From: Variovorax sp. ZS18.2.2 | GTDB taxonomy: Bacteria > Pseudomonadota > Gammaproteobacteria > Burkholderiales > Burkholderiaceae_C | DNA: 64,000 nt | Reading direction: 5' to 3' | Assembly: GCF_024701975.1 (NCBI RefSeq) | Contig: NZ_JANLNM010000012.1 | Location: 1-64,000, forward strand | In this document: positions 41,591-57,643 of the stretch, piece after piece | How the letters are laid out: each line of letters begins with the position of its first letter | How positions within the stretch are numbered: the first letter of the stretch is position 1 | Translations under genes and position numbers: made by a program | The notes under the pieces: model-generated | What the model saw: the letters and a program-made list of their open reading frames with translations, nothing else | What the model was told of the DNA's origin: nothing | Database searches by the model: none

Positions 41591-42227
41591 TTGGCGGGAG
41601 GAATGGCTGACGCGAAGGCGTCGATGATGCGGCGGATGGGTTCGCGCTTGAGCTTGAGCGCGGCCTGGTTCACCACGAGGCGTGCGCTGATGTCCATGAT
41701 GCGTTCCACCTCGACGAGGTGGTTGGCCTTGAGCGTGTTGCCGGTCGAGACCAGGTCGACGATGGCGTCGGCCAGGCCCGTGAGCGGCGCAAGCTCCATG
41801 CTGCCGTAGAGCTTGATCAAGTCGACGTGCACGCCCTTGCTCGCGAAGAAGTCGCGCGCCAGACCCACGTACTTGGTCGCCACGCGCAGGCGCGAGCCCT
41901 GGCGCACGGCCGAGGCGTAGTCGTAGTCGGCGCGCACGGCCACGCTCAGGCGGCAGGCTGCGATGCGCAGGTCCAGCGGCTGGTACAGGCCTTGGTTGCC
42001 GTGCTCGAGCAGCACGTCGGAGCCGGTCACACCGAGGTCGGCGCCGCCGTACTGCACGTAGGTGGGCACGTCGGAGGCGCGCACCAGCACCACGCGCACG
42101 TCGGGGCGGGTGGTCTCCAGGATCAGCTTGCGCGACTTCTCGGGGTCTTCGGTGACCTCGATGCCGGCAGCGGCCAGGAGAGGCATCGTCTCTTCGAAGA
42201 TGCGGCCTTTGGAGAGGGCCAGCGTGA

Positions 42228-42231
<4 letters not shown>
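41587..42231 (-). CDS. hisG: ATP phosphoribosyltransferase HisG, short form
   Basis: A 214-residue catalytic subunit of the first histidine enzyme, of the short type lacking the C-terminal regulatory domain. Blocks are ITLALSKGRIFEETMPLL, YVQYGGADLGVTGSDVL and LADAIVDLVSTGNTLKANHL. Short HisG normally needs HisZ for activity and histidine feedback; no hisZ is found in the window. It overlaps murA and hisD by four bases on each side. Confidence 0.95.
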
Positions 42232-43517
<1,286 letters not shown>

Positions 43518-43556
43518 CGAGGATCCAGCGAAATGGGGTGGCCCGGGGGCCGGAAT

Positions 43557-43799
43557 TTACTTTTTCACCGCCGCCCATTCGGCCGGCGTGTAGGTTTTCA
43601 TCGAGAGCGCATGCACTTCGTCGGTGTGCATTTTCGCACCGAGGGTGGCGTAGACCCGCTGGTGGCGCTGGATGGCGCGCTTGCCCTCGAATTCGGCCGA
43701 GACGATCACGGCCTCCCAATGCCGGCCATCGCCCTTCAGCGCGATGTGCTCGCAGGGCAGGTGGGCAACGATGATGGCTTGGAGTTCTTCAGCGGTCAT
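43557..43799 (-). CDS. BolA-family protein
   Basis: An 80-residue BolA/IbaG-type protein. Visible blocks are GDGRHWEAVIVSAEFEGKRAIQRHQ (in two parts) and YATLGAKMHTDEVHALSMKTYTPAEW, including the conserved histidine region. Such proteins bind monothiol glutaredoxins and Fe-S clusters; the IbaG-like type is often encoded beside murA and mla genes, as here. It lies 39 bases ahead of murA and 21 bases after the ABC permease gene. Confidence 0.92.
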   Translation of the reverse strand: MTAEELQAIIVAHLPCEHIALKGDGRHWEAVIVSAEFEGKRAIQRHQRVYATLGAKMHTDEVHALSMKTYTPAEWAAVKK

Positions 43800-43820
43800 G
43801 GGGTCTGGAAGGAGGCTTTT

Positions 43821-44585
43821 TCAGCCTCGGATTTTGTAGCCGATACGCAGCAGATGGACAGCGATGGCGCTCACCACCAACCAGGCGGTGCCGACGATGC
43901 CCAGGCTCAGCCAGGGCGAGGCGTCGCTCACGCCGAAGAAGCCGTAGCGGAAGCCATCGATCATGTAGAAAAACGGGTTCAGGTGGCTCACGCTCTGCCA
44001 AAACGGCGGCAGCGAGCCGATCGAATAGAACACGCCCGAGAGAAACGTCATGGGCATGATCAGGAAATTCTGGAAGACGGCCATCTGGTCGAACTTTTCG
44101 GCCCAGAGACCGGCGATGAGGCCCAACGTGCCGAGCATCGCAGCGCCCAGCAGCGCGAAAACGATGATCCAGACCGGCGCCACGAAATTCGGCATCGCAA
44201 AAAACACGGTCACCACGAACACGCCGAGCCCCACGGCCAGGCCGCGGATGATCGACGAGCCCACGTAGGCGAAGAACCAGCCCCAGTGCGACAGCGGCGT
44301 GAGCAGCACGAACACCAGGTTGCCCATGATCTTGCTCTGGATGATCGAGGACGAGCTGTTCGCGAAGGCGTTCTGCAGCACGCTCATCATCACGAGGCCG
44401 GGCACCAGGAAGGCCGTGTAGCCGACCGAGCCGTAGACCTTCACATGGTCTTCGAGCACGTGGCCGAACACCATCAAATAGAGCAGCGCGGTGAGAACCG
44501 GCGCGCCGACCGTCTGGAAACCGACCTTCCAGAAGCGCAGCGTTTCCTTGTAGAGCAGCGCGCGCCAACCAGTAACCGCCATCAT
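43821..44585 (-). CDS. ABC-2 type exporter permease (YadH-like)
   Basis: A 254-residue inner-membrane permease with six membrane helices. The family block LTALLYLMVFGHVLEDHV and the later FQNFLIMPMTFLSGVFYSIGSLP are typical of the YadH/NodJ group. The start overlaps the ATPase gene by four bases. It lies between mla genes and murA, suggesting envelope work, but the substrate is unknown. Confidence 0.9.
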   Translation of the reverse strand: MMAVTGWRALLYKETLRFWKVGFQTVGAPVLTALLYLMVFGHVLEDHVKVYGSVGYTAFLVPGLVMMSVLQNAFANSSSSIIQSKIMGNLVFVLLTPLSHWGWFFAYVGSSIIRGLAVGLGVFVVTVFFAMPNFVAPVWIIVFALLGAAMLGTLGLIAGLWAEKFDQMAVFQNFLIMPMTFLSGVFYSIGSLPPFWQSVSHLNPFFYMIDGFRYGFFGVSDASPWLSLGIVGTAWLVVSAIAVHLLRIGYKIRG

Positions 44586-45529
44586 CGAGCGACCTCCAGC
44601 GGCGTCTGCTCGCCCGCCATCAGGTCGATGAACACGTCTTCCAGATCGGCCTTGCGCATTTCCACGTCTTCCACCGCCACGCCGGCTTCGCGGATCGCGG
44701 CCAACAGTTGTTCGACTTCATGGGCGTTCTGCGCCGGCAGCTGCACGATGCGCCCGGTGATGCGCGCATGCTGGGCAATGGCCCAGGGCAGCATCGCATC
44801 GGTCTTGAAGCGCAGCACGTTGCTCGCGGCCGATTTCAAGAGTTCGCTGGTGCGGTCGAGAGCGATCACGCGGCCCAGCTTGAGCATCGCGATGCGGCTG
44901 CACAGCGCCTCGGCCTCTTCGAGGTAATGGGTGGTGAGCAGCACGGTGCTGCCCTGCTTGTTGAGCCGGGCGACGAATTGCCAGAGGGTCTGGCGCAGCT
45001 CGACGTCGACACCGGCGGTGGGCTCGTCCAGCACGATGACGGGCGGCTTGTGCACCAGCGCCTGCGCCACCAGCACGCGGCGCTTCATGCCGCCCGACAG
45101 CTGCCGCATGTTGGCCGTGGCCTTGTCGGCGAGGCCGAGGCTGTGCAGCAGCTCGTCGATCCAGTCGTCGTTGTTCTTGATGCCGAAGTAGCCTGACTGG
45201 ATGCGCAGCGATTCGCGCACGTTGAAGAAGGGGTCGAACACCAGCTCCTGCGGCACGATGCCCAGCTGGCGGCGCGCCTCGGCGTAGTCGCGCTGCACGT
45301 CGAAGCCATGCACGCTGATGGCGCCGGACGTGGGCCGCGAGAGGCCCGCGAGCATGCTGATCAGGGTGGTCTTGCCCGCGCCGTTGGGGCCGAGCAGGCC
45401 GAAGAACTCGCCCGGCTCGATCTGGAAGGAAACCTCGTCGACCGCGCGCAAGCCTTGTTTGCCTTGGGCTTTCTGCTGTCTGGAGGGGGGATAGGTCTTG
45501 GAGACCGACTGGAATGAGATCGCGGGCAT
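44582..45529 (-). CDS. ABC exporter ATPase (YadG-like)
   Basis: A 315-residue ABC ATPase: Walker A GPNGAGKTT, Q-loop region GIVPQELVFDPFFNVRE, signature LSGGMKRR, Walker B VIVLDEPTAGVD and the H-loop in LLTTHYLEEAE. A C-terminal ~80-residue regulatory extension follows. It pairs with the ABC-2 permease downstream. A TAAAAT box lies just upstream of the start, but no convincing -35 accompanies it. Confidence 0.93.
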   Translation of the reverse strand: MPAISFQSVSKTYPPSRQQKAQGKQGLRAVDEVSFQIEPGEFFGLLGPNGAGKTTLISMLAGLSRPTSGAISVHGFDVQRDYAEARRQLGIVPQELVFDPFFNVRESLRIQSGYFGIKNNDDWIDELLHSLGLADKATANMRQLSGGMKRRVLVAQALVHKPPVIVLDEPTAGVDVELRQTLWQFVARLNKQGSTVLLTTHYLEEAEALCSRIAMLKLGRVIALDRTSELLKSAASNVLRFKTDAMLPWAIAQHARITGRIVQLPAQNAHEVEQLLAAIREAGVAVEDVEMRKADLEDVFIDLMAGEQTPLEVAR

Positions 45530-45562
45530 GGGAGCCCGCGATTTTAAGGGGCCGTTACTTTT

Positions 45563-45838
45563 TCAGGGCGCGGCCGGCAAAAGGCCCGCGACGCCGTACA
45601 GCGCCGCCAACTCGCGCAGGCGCGGCGAGAGGCCCTTGACCGAGAAGCCGCGGCCCAGCGCACTGGACTCGCGACGGCACTCGAGCAGCACCGCCAGCGC
45701 CGACGAATCGAACTGGGCCAGCGCGGTGGCATCGACCACGGTGGACGACGAATCCGTCTGGCCCTTCAACCCCTGCTGCAGCATGCGCATGCAGGCGGGG
45801 GCCTCGTCGTGGGTGAGCTTGGTGGGCAGGACCAGCAT
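45563..45838 (-). CDS. mlaB: MlaB-like STAS-domain protein
   Basis: A 91-residue STAS protein; core blocks VVDATALAQFDSSALAVLLECRR and a C-terminal helix FSVKGLSPRLRELAALYGV. The D-S-S-A-L motif is the usual STAS phosphoacceptor-type loop. MlaB regulates the MlaFEDB phospholipid transporter. It follows mlaC by 15 bases and closes the mla operon. Confidence 0.88.
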   Translation of the reverse strand: MLVLPTKLTHDEAPACMRMLQQGLKGQTDSSSTVVDATALAQFDSSALAVLLECRRESSALGRGFSVKGLSPRLRELAALYGVAGLLPAAP

Positions 45839-45853
45839 GGTGTTGTCGGCCGG

Positions 45854-46513
45854 TCAGCCCTTGGTGTTGCTCTTGTTGCGGCTGGCCAGCGCGGTGATCA
45901 GGCCGTCGATGCCGCTCTTGTTGATTTCCTGCGCGAACTGCGTGCGGTAGGTATCGACCAGCCAGACGCCCAGCACATTGAGGTTGTAGACCTTCCAGCC
46001 CGCGCCCTGGCCTGGCGTCTTCTCGAGGCGGTAGTCCAACTGCACAGGGTCGCCGCGGCCCTGGATCTCGGTGCGGACCAGCACTTCCTTGTCGTCGGCC
46101 GAACCGCGGAACGGACGGACGGTGACGGTCTGGTCGACCACCTGGTCGAGTGCACCGGCGTAGGTGCGAACCAACAGGGCCTTGAATTCTTCCTGCAGGC
46201 GCTTTTGCTGCTCGGGCGTGGCCTGGCGCCAGGCTGGGCCAACGGCGGAGGCCGTCATGCGCTGGAAGTTGACGTTCGGCATGATCTTGCTGTCGACCAG
46301 CAGCATGATCTTGTTGACGTCGCCGGCCTTGATCGACGTGTCAGCCTTGATCGTCTCCAGCACGTCGGTCGACAGGCGCTTGACCAGCGCGTCGGGCGCC
46401 TCGTCGGCGGCATAGGCCGGGCGGACGAAGGCGGCGGCAGCGCCCAGCAGCAGGGCACCGGCCAGGACCAGTCGGCCCACATCGCGTCGTTGCAGCAAGA
46501 TCTTGTTGTTCAT
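45854..46513 (-). CDS. mlaC: Periplasmic phospholipid-binding protein MlaC
   Basis: A 219-residue secreted protein (signal peptide to about residue 35, ending in AYAA) of the Ttg2D/MlaC family, which shuttles phospholipids between the MlaA outer-membrane complex and MlaFEDB. Family blocks are KIMLLVDSKIMPNVNFQRM, PEQQKRLQEEFKALLVRTYA and WKVYNLNVLGVWLVDTYRTQF. It is 181 bases from mlaA; that gap includes a 13-base GC palindrome (AGGCCCGGGGCCT) but no clear promoter. Confidence 0.94.
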   Translation of the reverse strand: MNNKILLQRRDVGRLVLAGALLLGAAAAFVRPAYAADEAPDALVKRLSTDVLETIKADTSIKAGDVNKIMLLVDSKIMPNVNFQRMTASAVGPAWRQATPEQQKRLQEEFKALLVRTYAGALDQVVDQTVTVRPFRGSADDKEVLVRTEIQGRGDPVQLDYRLEKTPGQGAGWKVYNLNVLGVWLVDTYRTQFAQEINKSGIDGLITALASRNKSNTKG

Positions 46514-46694
46514 GGAGAGTCCCTCAAATTTTGAAAAATCGACGAAGCACCGGGATCGCACAAAGCAGTCGGGTGCTACGACAAGAACGGATTCGACAGG
46601 CCCGGGGCCTACCGGGTTCCTGAAGCGCAGGTGAAGCCTTGCAACCGGATGCAAGCGGCTTCATCGCCCGCTCTCGCGCTTTTTACTTACTTAT

Positions 46695-47438
46695 CTACTT
46701 TCCGGCGCCGTCGTCGGCCGGGCTGTTGCCGGCACCGTCGTCCGGCGGATTGCCGTCGTAGACCTGGCTGCGGCGGCGCTGCAGGAACGCATCGCGCGTG
46801 AACGAGTACTTGTCGAGCGCCGCTTCGCCGAGCAGGCGGGTGGCACGCAGGTACTGCGAGCGCGTATCGACAATGTGCAGCACCGTGAGCGAATTGCGCC
46901 AGGCCACGTCGTTCATCTGTGAAACCGGGTCGCCCAGGCGGTCCACCGGCAATGCCACCGTGTCGCGCAGGGTCGAGGGGCCGAGCACCGGCAGCACCAC
47001 ATAGGGACCGGCGCCCACGCCCCAGTAACCCAGCGTCTGCCCGAAGTCTTCTTCGTGGCGGGGGATGCCCGCCTCGGTGGCCACGTCGAGCAGCCCGCCG
47101 AGCCCGAAGAAGGTGTTGACGTTGAGCCGCATGAAGGTCTCGGCGCTGCCTTGCAACTTGAGCTGCACGACGTTGTTGGCAAGGTTCCAGACGTCGCCCA
47201 CGTTGTCGAAGAAATTGGTCACGCCCGCGCGCACCATCGAGGGCAAGACGCGCTGGTAGGCGGTGGCCACCGGCACGAGGACGGCGTCGTCGACCGTGTC
47301 GTTGAAGCGCGTCACGCCGCGATTGAAAGGCTCGAACGGATCGGCCGGATTGGCGTTGGGCCCGGTGGCGCACCCAGCAACGATCGCCAGAGCGGCGGCG
47401 GCAATTGCCCAACGGGCACTATTCGCTATGTTTTTCAT
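46695..47438 (-). CDS. mlaA: Outer-membrane lipoprotein MlaA (VacJ)
   Basis: A 247-residue lipoprotein of the phospholipid-recycling pathway. The lipobox is AIVAGC at about residues 18-23. Family blocks follow: DPFEPFNRGVTRFNDTVDD, RVLPSMVRAGVTNFFDNVGD and the GxYxVLP segment VGAGPYVVLPVLGPSTLRD. An alternative start ten codons upstream (47468) overlaps mlaD by four bases; the chosen ATG gives a standard lipoprotein signal but lies in a short repeat element without a Shine-Dalgarno sequence. The C-terminal tail is Asp/Gly/Asn-rich. Confidence 0.93.
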   Translation of the reverse strand: MKNIANSARWAIAAAALAIVAGCATGPNANPADPFEPFNRGVTRFNDTVDDAVLVPVATAYQRVLPSMVRAGVTNFFDNVGDVWNLANNVVQLKLQGSAETFMRLNVNTFFGLGGLLDVATEAGIPRHEEDFGQTLGYWGVGAGPYVVLPVLGPSTLRDTVALPVDRLGDPVSQMNDVAWRNSLTVLHIVDTRSQYLRATRLLGEAALDKYSFTRDAFLQRRRSQVYDGNPPDDGAGNSPADDGAGK

Positions 47439-47441
47439 AGC
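47425..47441 (-). repeat. 17-base GCTATGAAA...TAGC element at the mlaA start codon
   Basis: On the minus strand GCTATGAAAAACATAGC is a perfect inverted repeat (6-base arms, 5-base loop) covering the proposed mlaA start codon. It matches the element at the hisH start (36636-36652) at 13/17 positions. Confidence 0.5.
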
Positions 47442-47464
47442 ATGCGATGCAAAGAATCGTGATG

Positions 47465-47959
47465 TCATTTTTTGTTGGCTGTTCCCGGCGCCGTGTTCGA
47501 GCCCCCTTCGGCCGCCTTGCTGTAGAGGAACTGGCTGATCAGGTTTTCCAGCACCACGGCCGACTGGGTCGCGGTGATGGTGTCGCCGGCTTGCAAGTTC
47601 TTCTCCTCGGCGCCCGCTTCGATGCCGATGTACTGCTCGCCGAGCAGGCCACTGGTCAGAATCTTGAGCGAGCTGTCCTTGGGAAAACTGTAACGGTTTT
47701 GAAGTGCCAGCGTCACGTCGGCCTGAAAGGCCTTGTCGTTGAACGCGATGGATTCCACACGGCCGACCACCACGCCGGCACTCTTGACCGCGGTTTGCGG
47801 CTTCAAACCACCAATGTTGTCGAAGCGCGCGGTGACCGTGTAGGTCTTCTGGAAATTCAGGCTCAGCAGGTTGGCCGACTGCAGCGCGAGGAACAGCAGT
47901 GCGGCCGCGCCGATGAGCACGAATAGGCCGACCCAGATGTCGTTGTTGGTACGTTGCAT
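47465..47959 (-). CDS. mlaD: Phospholipid transporter substrate-binding subunit MlaD
   Basis: A 164-residue MCE-domain protein with one N-terminal membrane helix (IWVGLFVLIGAAALLFLALQS). The MCE core reads YTVTARFDNIGGLKPQTAVKSAGVVVGRV across two blocks, and LTSGLLGEQYIGIE is conserved. It forms the hexameric ring on MlaFE. A GTG three codons upstream is an alternative start; the ATG is favoured. Confidence 0.94.
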   Translation of the reverse strand: MQRTNNDIWVGLFVLIGAAALLFLALQSANLLSLNFQKTYTVTARFDNIGGLKPQTAVKSAGVVVGRVESIAFNDKAFQADVTLALQNRYSFPKDSSLKILTSGLLGEQYIGIEAGAEEKNLQAGDTITATQSAVVLENLISQFLYSKAAEGGSNTAPGTANKK

Positions 47960-47996
47960 GGTTTGCACTCTCTAGAACGATGGGAGCGGTGCCCCT

Positions 47997-48779
47997 TTAG
48001 ATACTGAACATCATGGCGGTGAGCAGGAAGTCCAGCCCCAGCACCGCGAGCGATGCCGTCACCACCGTGCGCGTGGTTGCGCGCGATACGCCTTCGGGCG
48101 TGGGCTGGGCCTCGTAGCCCTGCAGCAGCGCAATGAAAGTCACGGTGAAGCCGAAGACGATGCTCTTGATCACGCCGTTGCCGACGTCGCGCCACACATC
48201 GACGCCGCCCTGCATCTGGCCCCAGAACGCGCCCGGATCGACCCCCAGCATCAGCACGCCGACCACGTAGCCGCCCATGATGCCGACCGCGCTGAACACG
48301 GCCGCCAGCAGCGGCATGGTGATGACGCCGGCCCAGAAGCGCGGCGCAAGGATGCGCTGCACCGGGTCGACCGCCATCATTTCCATGGCGCTCAATTGCT
48401 CGTCGGCCTTCATGAGGCCGATCTCGGCAGTGAGCGATGTACCGGCCCGACCGGTGAAGAGCAGCGCCGCCACCACGGGCCCGAGCTCGCGCACCAGGCT
48501 CAGCGTGACCAGCAGGCCGAGCGCCTCGGACGAGCCGTAGCGCTGCAGCGCGTAATACATCTGCAACCCCAGCACGAAGCCGACGAACAGCCCCGACACG
48601 CCGATGATCGCGAGCGAGTAGTTGCCCAGGAAATGGATCTGGTCGCGCACGAGGCTGAAGCGACGCATGATCTGCGCGCCGGGACCGACGAGCCGCATGA
48701 AGAGCTTGGCGCCGTAGCCCAGATTCGCCAGATGGCTGCGTACGGCAAAGCCGATATCGGCGGGCTTCCACCAGCTCAT
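47997..48779 (-). CDS. mlaE: Phospholipid transporter permease MlaE
   Basis: A 260-residue membrane permease. Family blocks are YSLAIIGVSGLFVGFVLGLQ, LVRELGPVVAALLFTGRAG and EIGLMKADEQLSAMEMMAVDPVQRILAPRFWA (in consecutive parts). It is the membrane core of the MlaFEDB complex. Its start overlaps mlaF by four bases. Confidence 0.95.
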   Translation of the reverse strand: MSWWKPADIGFAVRSHLANLGYGAKLFMRLVGPGAQIMRRFSLVRDQIHFLGNYSLAIIGVSGLFVGFVLGLQMYYALQRYGSSEALGLLVTLSLVRELGPVVAALLFTGRAGTSLTAEIGLMKADEQLSAMEMMAVDPVQRILAPRFWAGVITMPLLAAVFSAVGIMGGYVVGVLMLGVDPGAFWGQMQGGVDVWRDVGNGVIKSIVFGFTVTFIALLQGYEAQPTPEGVSRATTRTVVTASLAVLGLDFLLTAMMFSI

Positions 48780-49603
48780 GAACGCCCTCCTTCCACATTG
48801 CCGAAGTCGGCTTCGATGCTGACGCCCGGGTAGTGAAAGCGCACCGGCCCATCGGGCAGCGCATTCACGAACTGGTGCACCAGCGGGTCGGCGCTCTCTC
48901 GCACCTCGGCGGGCGCGCCCTGCGCGGCGATGCTGCCGTTGGCCAGGATGATCACGTGATCGGCGATGCGGAAGGTTTCTTCGAGGTCGTGCGACACGAT
49001 GATGCTGGTCAGCCCGAGCGTGTCGTTGAGCTGGCGGATGAGCCGCGCCGCGGTGCCGAGCGAAATCGGGTCGAGGCCGGCGAAGGGTTCGTCGTACATC
49101 ACGAGATCGGGGTCGAGTGCGATCGCGCGCGCCAGCGCCACGCGCCGCGCCATGCCGCCCGACACCTCGCTGGGCATCAGGTCGCGCGCACCGCGCAGGC
49201 CCACCGCGTCGAGCTTCATGAGCACCACGTCGCGCACCAGCGCCTCGGACAGTTGGGTGTGCTCGCGCAGCGGGAACGCCACGTTGTCGAACACGGTCAT
49301 GTCGGTGAACAGGGCACCGGACTGGAACAGCATGCCCATGCGGCGCCGGGCCACGTAGAGCGCCGCGTTGTCGAACTTGCCGACGTCGTGGCCGTCGAAA
49401 TGCACTTCGCCGCGCTGCGCCCGCTGCTGTCCGCCGATCAATCGCAACACCGTGGTCTTGCCGCCACCGGAGGCGCCCATCAGGGCCGTGACCTTGCCGC
49501 GGGGGACGGCGAACGAGACGCCGTCGAGGATCGCGCGCGCGCCGTAGCCGAACGTGACGTCGCGGAACTCTACGAAGGGTTGTGGCTGTGCGGCTGGGTC
49601 CAT
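48776..49603 (-). CDS. mlaF: Phospholipid transporter ATPase MlaF
   Basis: A 275-residue ABC ATPase. Walker A GASGGGKTT, signature VSGGMARRVALARAI, Walker B LVMYDEPFAGLDP and the H-loop SIIVSHDLEET are all present. The start is placed at the ATG just after a terminator hairpin of the gltBD operon; the longer open frame runs through that terminator and is rejected. First gene of mlaFEDACB. Confidence 0.94.
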   Translation of the reverse strand: MDPAAQPQPFVEFRDVTFGYGARAILDGVSFAVPRGKVTALMGASGGGKTTVLRLIGGQQRAQRGEVHFDGHDVGKFDNAALYVARRRMGMLFQSGALFTDMTVFDNVAFPLREHTQLSEALVRDVVLMKLDAVGLRGARDLMPSEVSGGMARRVALARAIALDPDLVMYDEPFAGLDPISLGTAARLIRQLNDTLGLTSIIVSHDLEETFRIADHVIILANGSIAAQGAPAEVRESADPLVHQFVNALPDGPVRFHYPGVSIEADFGNVEGGRS

Positions 49604-49606
49604 CTC

Positions 49607-49643
49607 AATAAAAAAGCCGGGGCGCCTCTTCAGGCATCCCGGC
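49607..49643 (-). terminator. Rho-independent terminator of gltBD
   Basis: On the minus strand, stem GCCGGG...CCCGGC continues inward to TGCCT-GAAG-AGGCG and is followed by TTTTTTATT. The stem has one mismatch and one G-T pair. It ends the glutamate synthase transcript a few bases ahead of the mlaF start codon. Confidence 0.85.
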
Positions 49644-49702
49644 ATGCGGTTTCCGCGAATGATAGCGGGGCCGCGAAGGGCCCCGCGAAATTGAAACAAA
49701 AT

Positions 49703-51181
<1,479 letters not shown>

Positions 51182-51216
51182 CGTGCTGTCCTCTGTTCTT
51201 CGTGTGTCGTTGCCGC

Positions 51217-55965
<4,749 letters not shown>

Positions 55966-56000
55966 GGCGCGCTCCTTCATCAGTTTTCGCAGGGAAAGGG

Positions 56001-56029
56001 AGCATATTGCGATGCACAAAGAATGCCAA
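56001..56029 (-). promoter_or_regulatory. Predicted sigma-70 promoter of gltBD
   Basis: On the minus strand TTGGCA (5/6) and TATGCT (4/6) are spaced by 17 bases and end 35 bases before the gltB ATG. Confidence 0.55.
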
Positions 56030-56034
56030 ACACT

Positions 56035-56104
56035 TTAATAGGGGTCAGATTCTTATTAAAAGTCGAGTTTTCTTATCGGAATTAAATTGGGGACATATCA
56101 AAAA
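56035..56104. other. A/T-rich segment with GGGGTCAGATTCTT, probably linked to the RAYT gene
   Basis: Between the gltB promoter and the 3' end of the RAYT gene lies TTAATA-GGGGTCAGATTCT-TATTAA (inverted 6-base ends), followed by an A/T-rich part with AATTGGGGACATATC. GGGGTCAG and GGGGACA stretches of this kind are familiar beside REP-associated transposase genes. It differs sharply in composition from its GC-rich surroundings. Confidence 0.45.
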
Positions 56105-56152
56105 GAGTAGCAAGAAATCCAGGCAGCACAATGGCTATCTGGCACTTTCAGC

Positions 56153-56848
56153 TCAAGAATTGGAAGCGGAAGGAGGCCGGCCAGCCTTGGCCTTGACCAC
56201 GCGACGCTCAGTCGATTTCTGTAATGAGTCCAGAAAATCCCCGTCGCCCGCCGCCCAGCCCCGCAAAGTGGCCTCGGTCAGCGCATCCTGATCGGCCGCC
56301 CGGACCCCGGCGCGCACCAACTCGACATACGCCGCCTCGCGCGCGAACGGCGTGTTGCCGAGTTCCCAGTACAGCGGATGCGGTGTCAGCAGCTTGTCGT
56401 GTCGCAGGCCCGCGTAGTGCCCGTGGCTCGACCACGGGTAGTCGCGGGCATCGGCCGCCATGCCGGCGCGCACCGGGTTGAGGTCGATGTAGGCCATGCA
56501 GGTCATCAAGTAGCGATCGGTCTGGATCAGCGTCGACCTGTAGCGGCCTTCCCACAAGGTGCCGCTGCGGCCATGGCGGTCATTGAAGTAACGCACGTAG
56601 CTGCGCCCCACGGACTGCATGAACTGCGGCAGGCCGGTGGTGCTGTTCGGCGTGGCCAGCAGGTGGAAGTGGTTGTCCATCAGCACGTAGGCGTGCAGCG
56701 CAATACCGAAGCGCGCGGCGTTGTCGGCCAACAGGCCGAGCAGCTTTTCGTGATCCGCGCGATCGACAAAGATCGGCTGGCGGTTGTTGCCGCGCTGGAT
56801 CACGTGGTGTGGCATGTCGGCCAGCGTGAGACGGGGGAGACGGGCCAT
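56153..56848 (-). CDS. REP-associated tyrosine transposase (RAYT, Y1/IS200-like)
   Basis: A 231-residue HUH-type single-strand transposase. The HUH motif is HFHLL in VLMDNHFHLLATP at about residue 60, and the catalytic tyrosine is expected in YLMTCMAYIDLNPVRAG. Opening MARLPRLTLADMPHHVIQRG is typical. RAYTs move or maintain REP palindromes and are usually single-copy and domesticated. The C-terminus is basic (VVKAKAGRPP). No flanking terminal inverted repeats or target-site duplication were found. Confidence 0.9.
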   Translation of the reverse strand: MARLPRLTLADMPHHVIQRGNNRQPIFVDRADHEKLLGLLADNAARFGIALHAYVLMDNHFHLLATPNSTTGLPQFMQSVGRSYVRYFNDRHGRSGTLWEGRYRSTLIQTDRYLMTCMAYIDLNPVRAGMAADARDYPWSSHGHYAGLRHDKLLTPHPLYWELGNTPFAREAAYVELVRAGVRAADQDALTEATLRGWAAGDGDFLDSLQKSTERRVVKAKAGRPPSASNS

Positions 56849-56916
56849 GGAATGGAGTGACGCGCGAGGCTTGTATCCTAAGCGGCCCGTTTACCAACGC
56901 ACCCAGGGAGGGATGA

Positions 56917-57624
56917 ATGTTCAAGTTTTTCAAGGAACTGGTCGATTCGGTGAAAGAAGGCATGGCGGAAGGAAAGGCCGAACTCGCCCAGGAAGCGGCC
57001 GATCGCGAGACTGCGCTGCAGGAGACCAACGCCGCGCTGGCGGCGCGCCTTGCAGCCTCTTCGCGCTTCGAGAATTTCGCCGTGGCGCTCGCCGCGGTGT
57101 ACCGGCAAACCTTCGCGCCCGACCTCAACGACGCCCGCGAAGCGAAACGCAGTGCCGTGCACCTGCTGTGCATCGGCATTCCGCCCAACGAAGTCGAGGC
57201 CTGGAAGAAACTGCTGGCACGCGATTTCTCGGTGACGAATGGCGAAGAGGCGGAGGCCGCGGTGGTGGAGATCGTCGACGACCTCGCTTCGCAAGCCAGC
57301 AATGACGATCTGGCCCTGTGGATCGGTCGCGCTGCTCACCTGGCGACCGGCGCGGCGGCCGTCGGCCATGCAACTGCAGAAGAAGCACTGGACTGGCTCG
57401 AGCCCGCGGCAGAGCTTGCCATCGAGCGCTTCAGTGGCTGGGATAACTACGCGCAGAGCTTTCTCGCCGGCGAGCGCAACGCGCCGGGCAGCAACATCGT
57501 CGGGCGCAAGCTGCTGGCCTCGGTGGCCGAGAAGCTTCTCGCGGACGAACTCAGCCCCTGGAAAACGGTGGCGTGGCCCGCGCGCGATTCGTTCACCGAT
57601 CTGGTGGCTTCGCGCGCCGCGTAG
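56917..57624 (+). CDS. DUF1266-like hypothetical protein
   Basis: A 235-residue protein. The N-terminal ~50 residues form a charged, Ala-rich helix (DSVKEGMAEGKAELAQEAAD). The C-terminal part, with DDLALWIGRAAHLATGAAAV, ALDWLEPAAELAIERFSGWD and NYAQSFLAGER, matches the DUF1266 pattern, a family without known function. GGAGGGATGA lies at the start, giving a good ribosome-binding site. It is divergent from the RAYT gene. A short hairpin (CCCGC-GAT-GCGGG, 57627-57639) separates it from the convergent methyltransferase. Confidence 0.78.
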   Translation: MFKFFKELVDSVKEGMAEGKAELAQEAADRETALQETNAALAARLAASSRFENFAVALAAVYRQTFAPDLNDAREAKRSAVHLLCIGIPPNEVEAWKKLLARDFSVTNGEEAEAAVVEIVDDLASQASNDDLALWIGRAAHLATGAAAVGHATAEEALDWLEPAAELAIERFSGWDNYAQSFLAGERNAPGSNIVGRKLLASVAEKLLADELSPWKTVAWPARDSFTDLVASRAA

Positions 57625-57643
57625 CCCCCGCGATGCGGGCGCG

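Noticed and set aside
46514..46694. Separate promoter or terminator between mlaA and mlaC
   Set aside because: A 13-base GC palindrome is present, but neither a T-run nor convincing promoter boxes were found, so no call was made.
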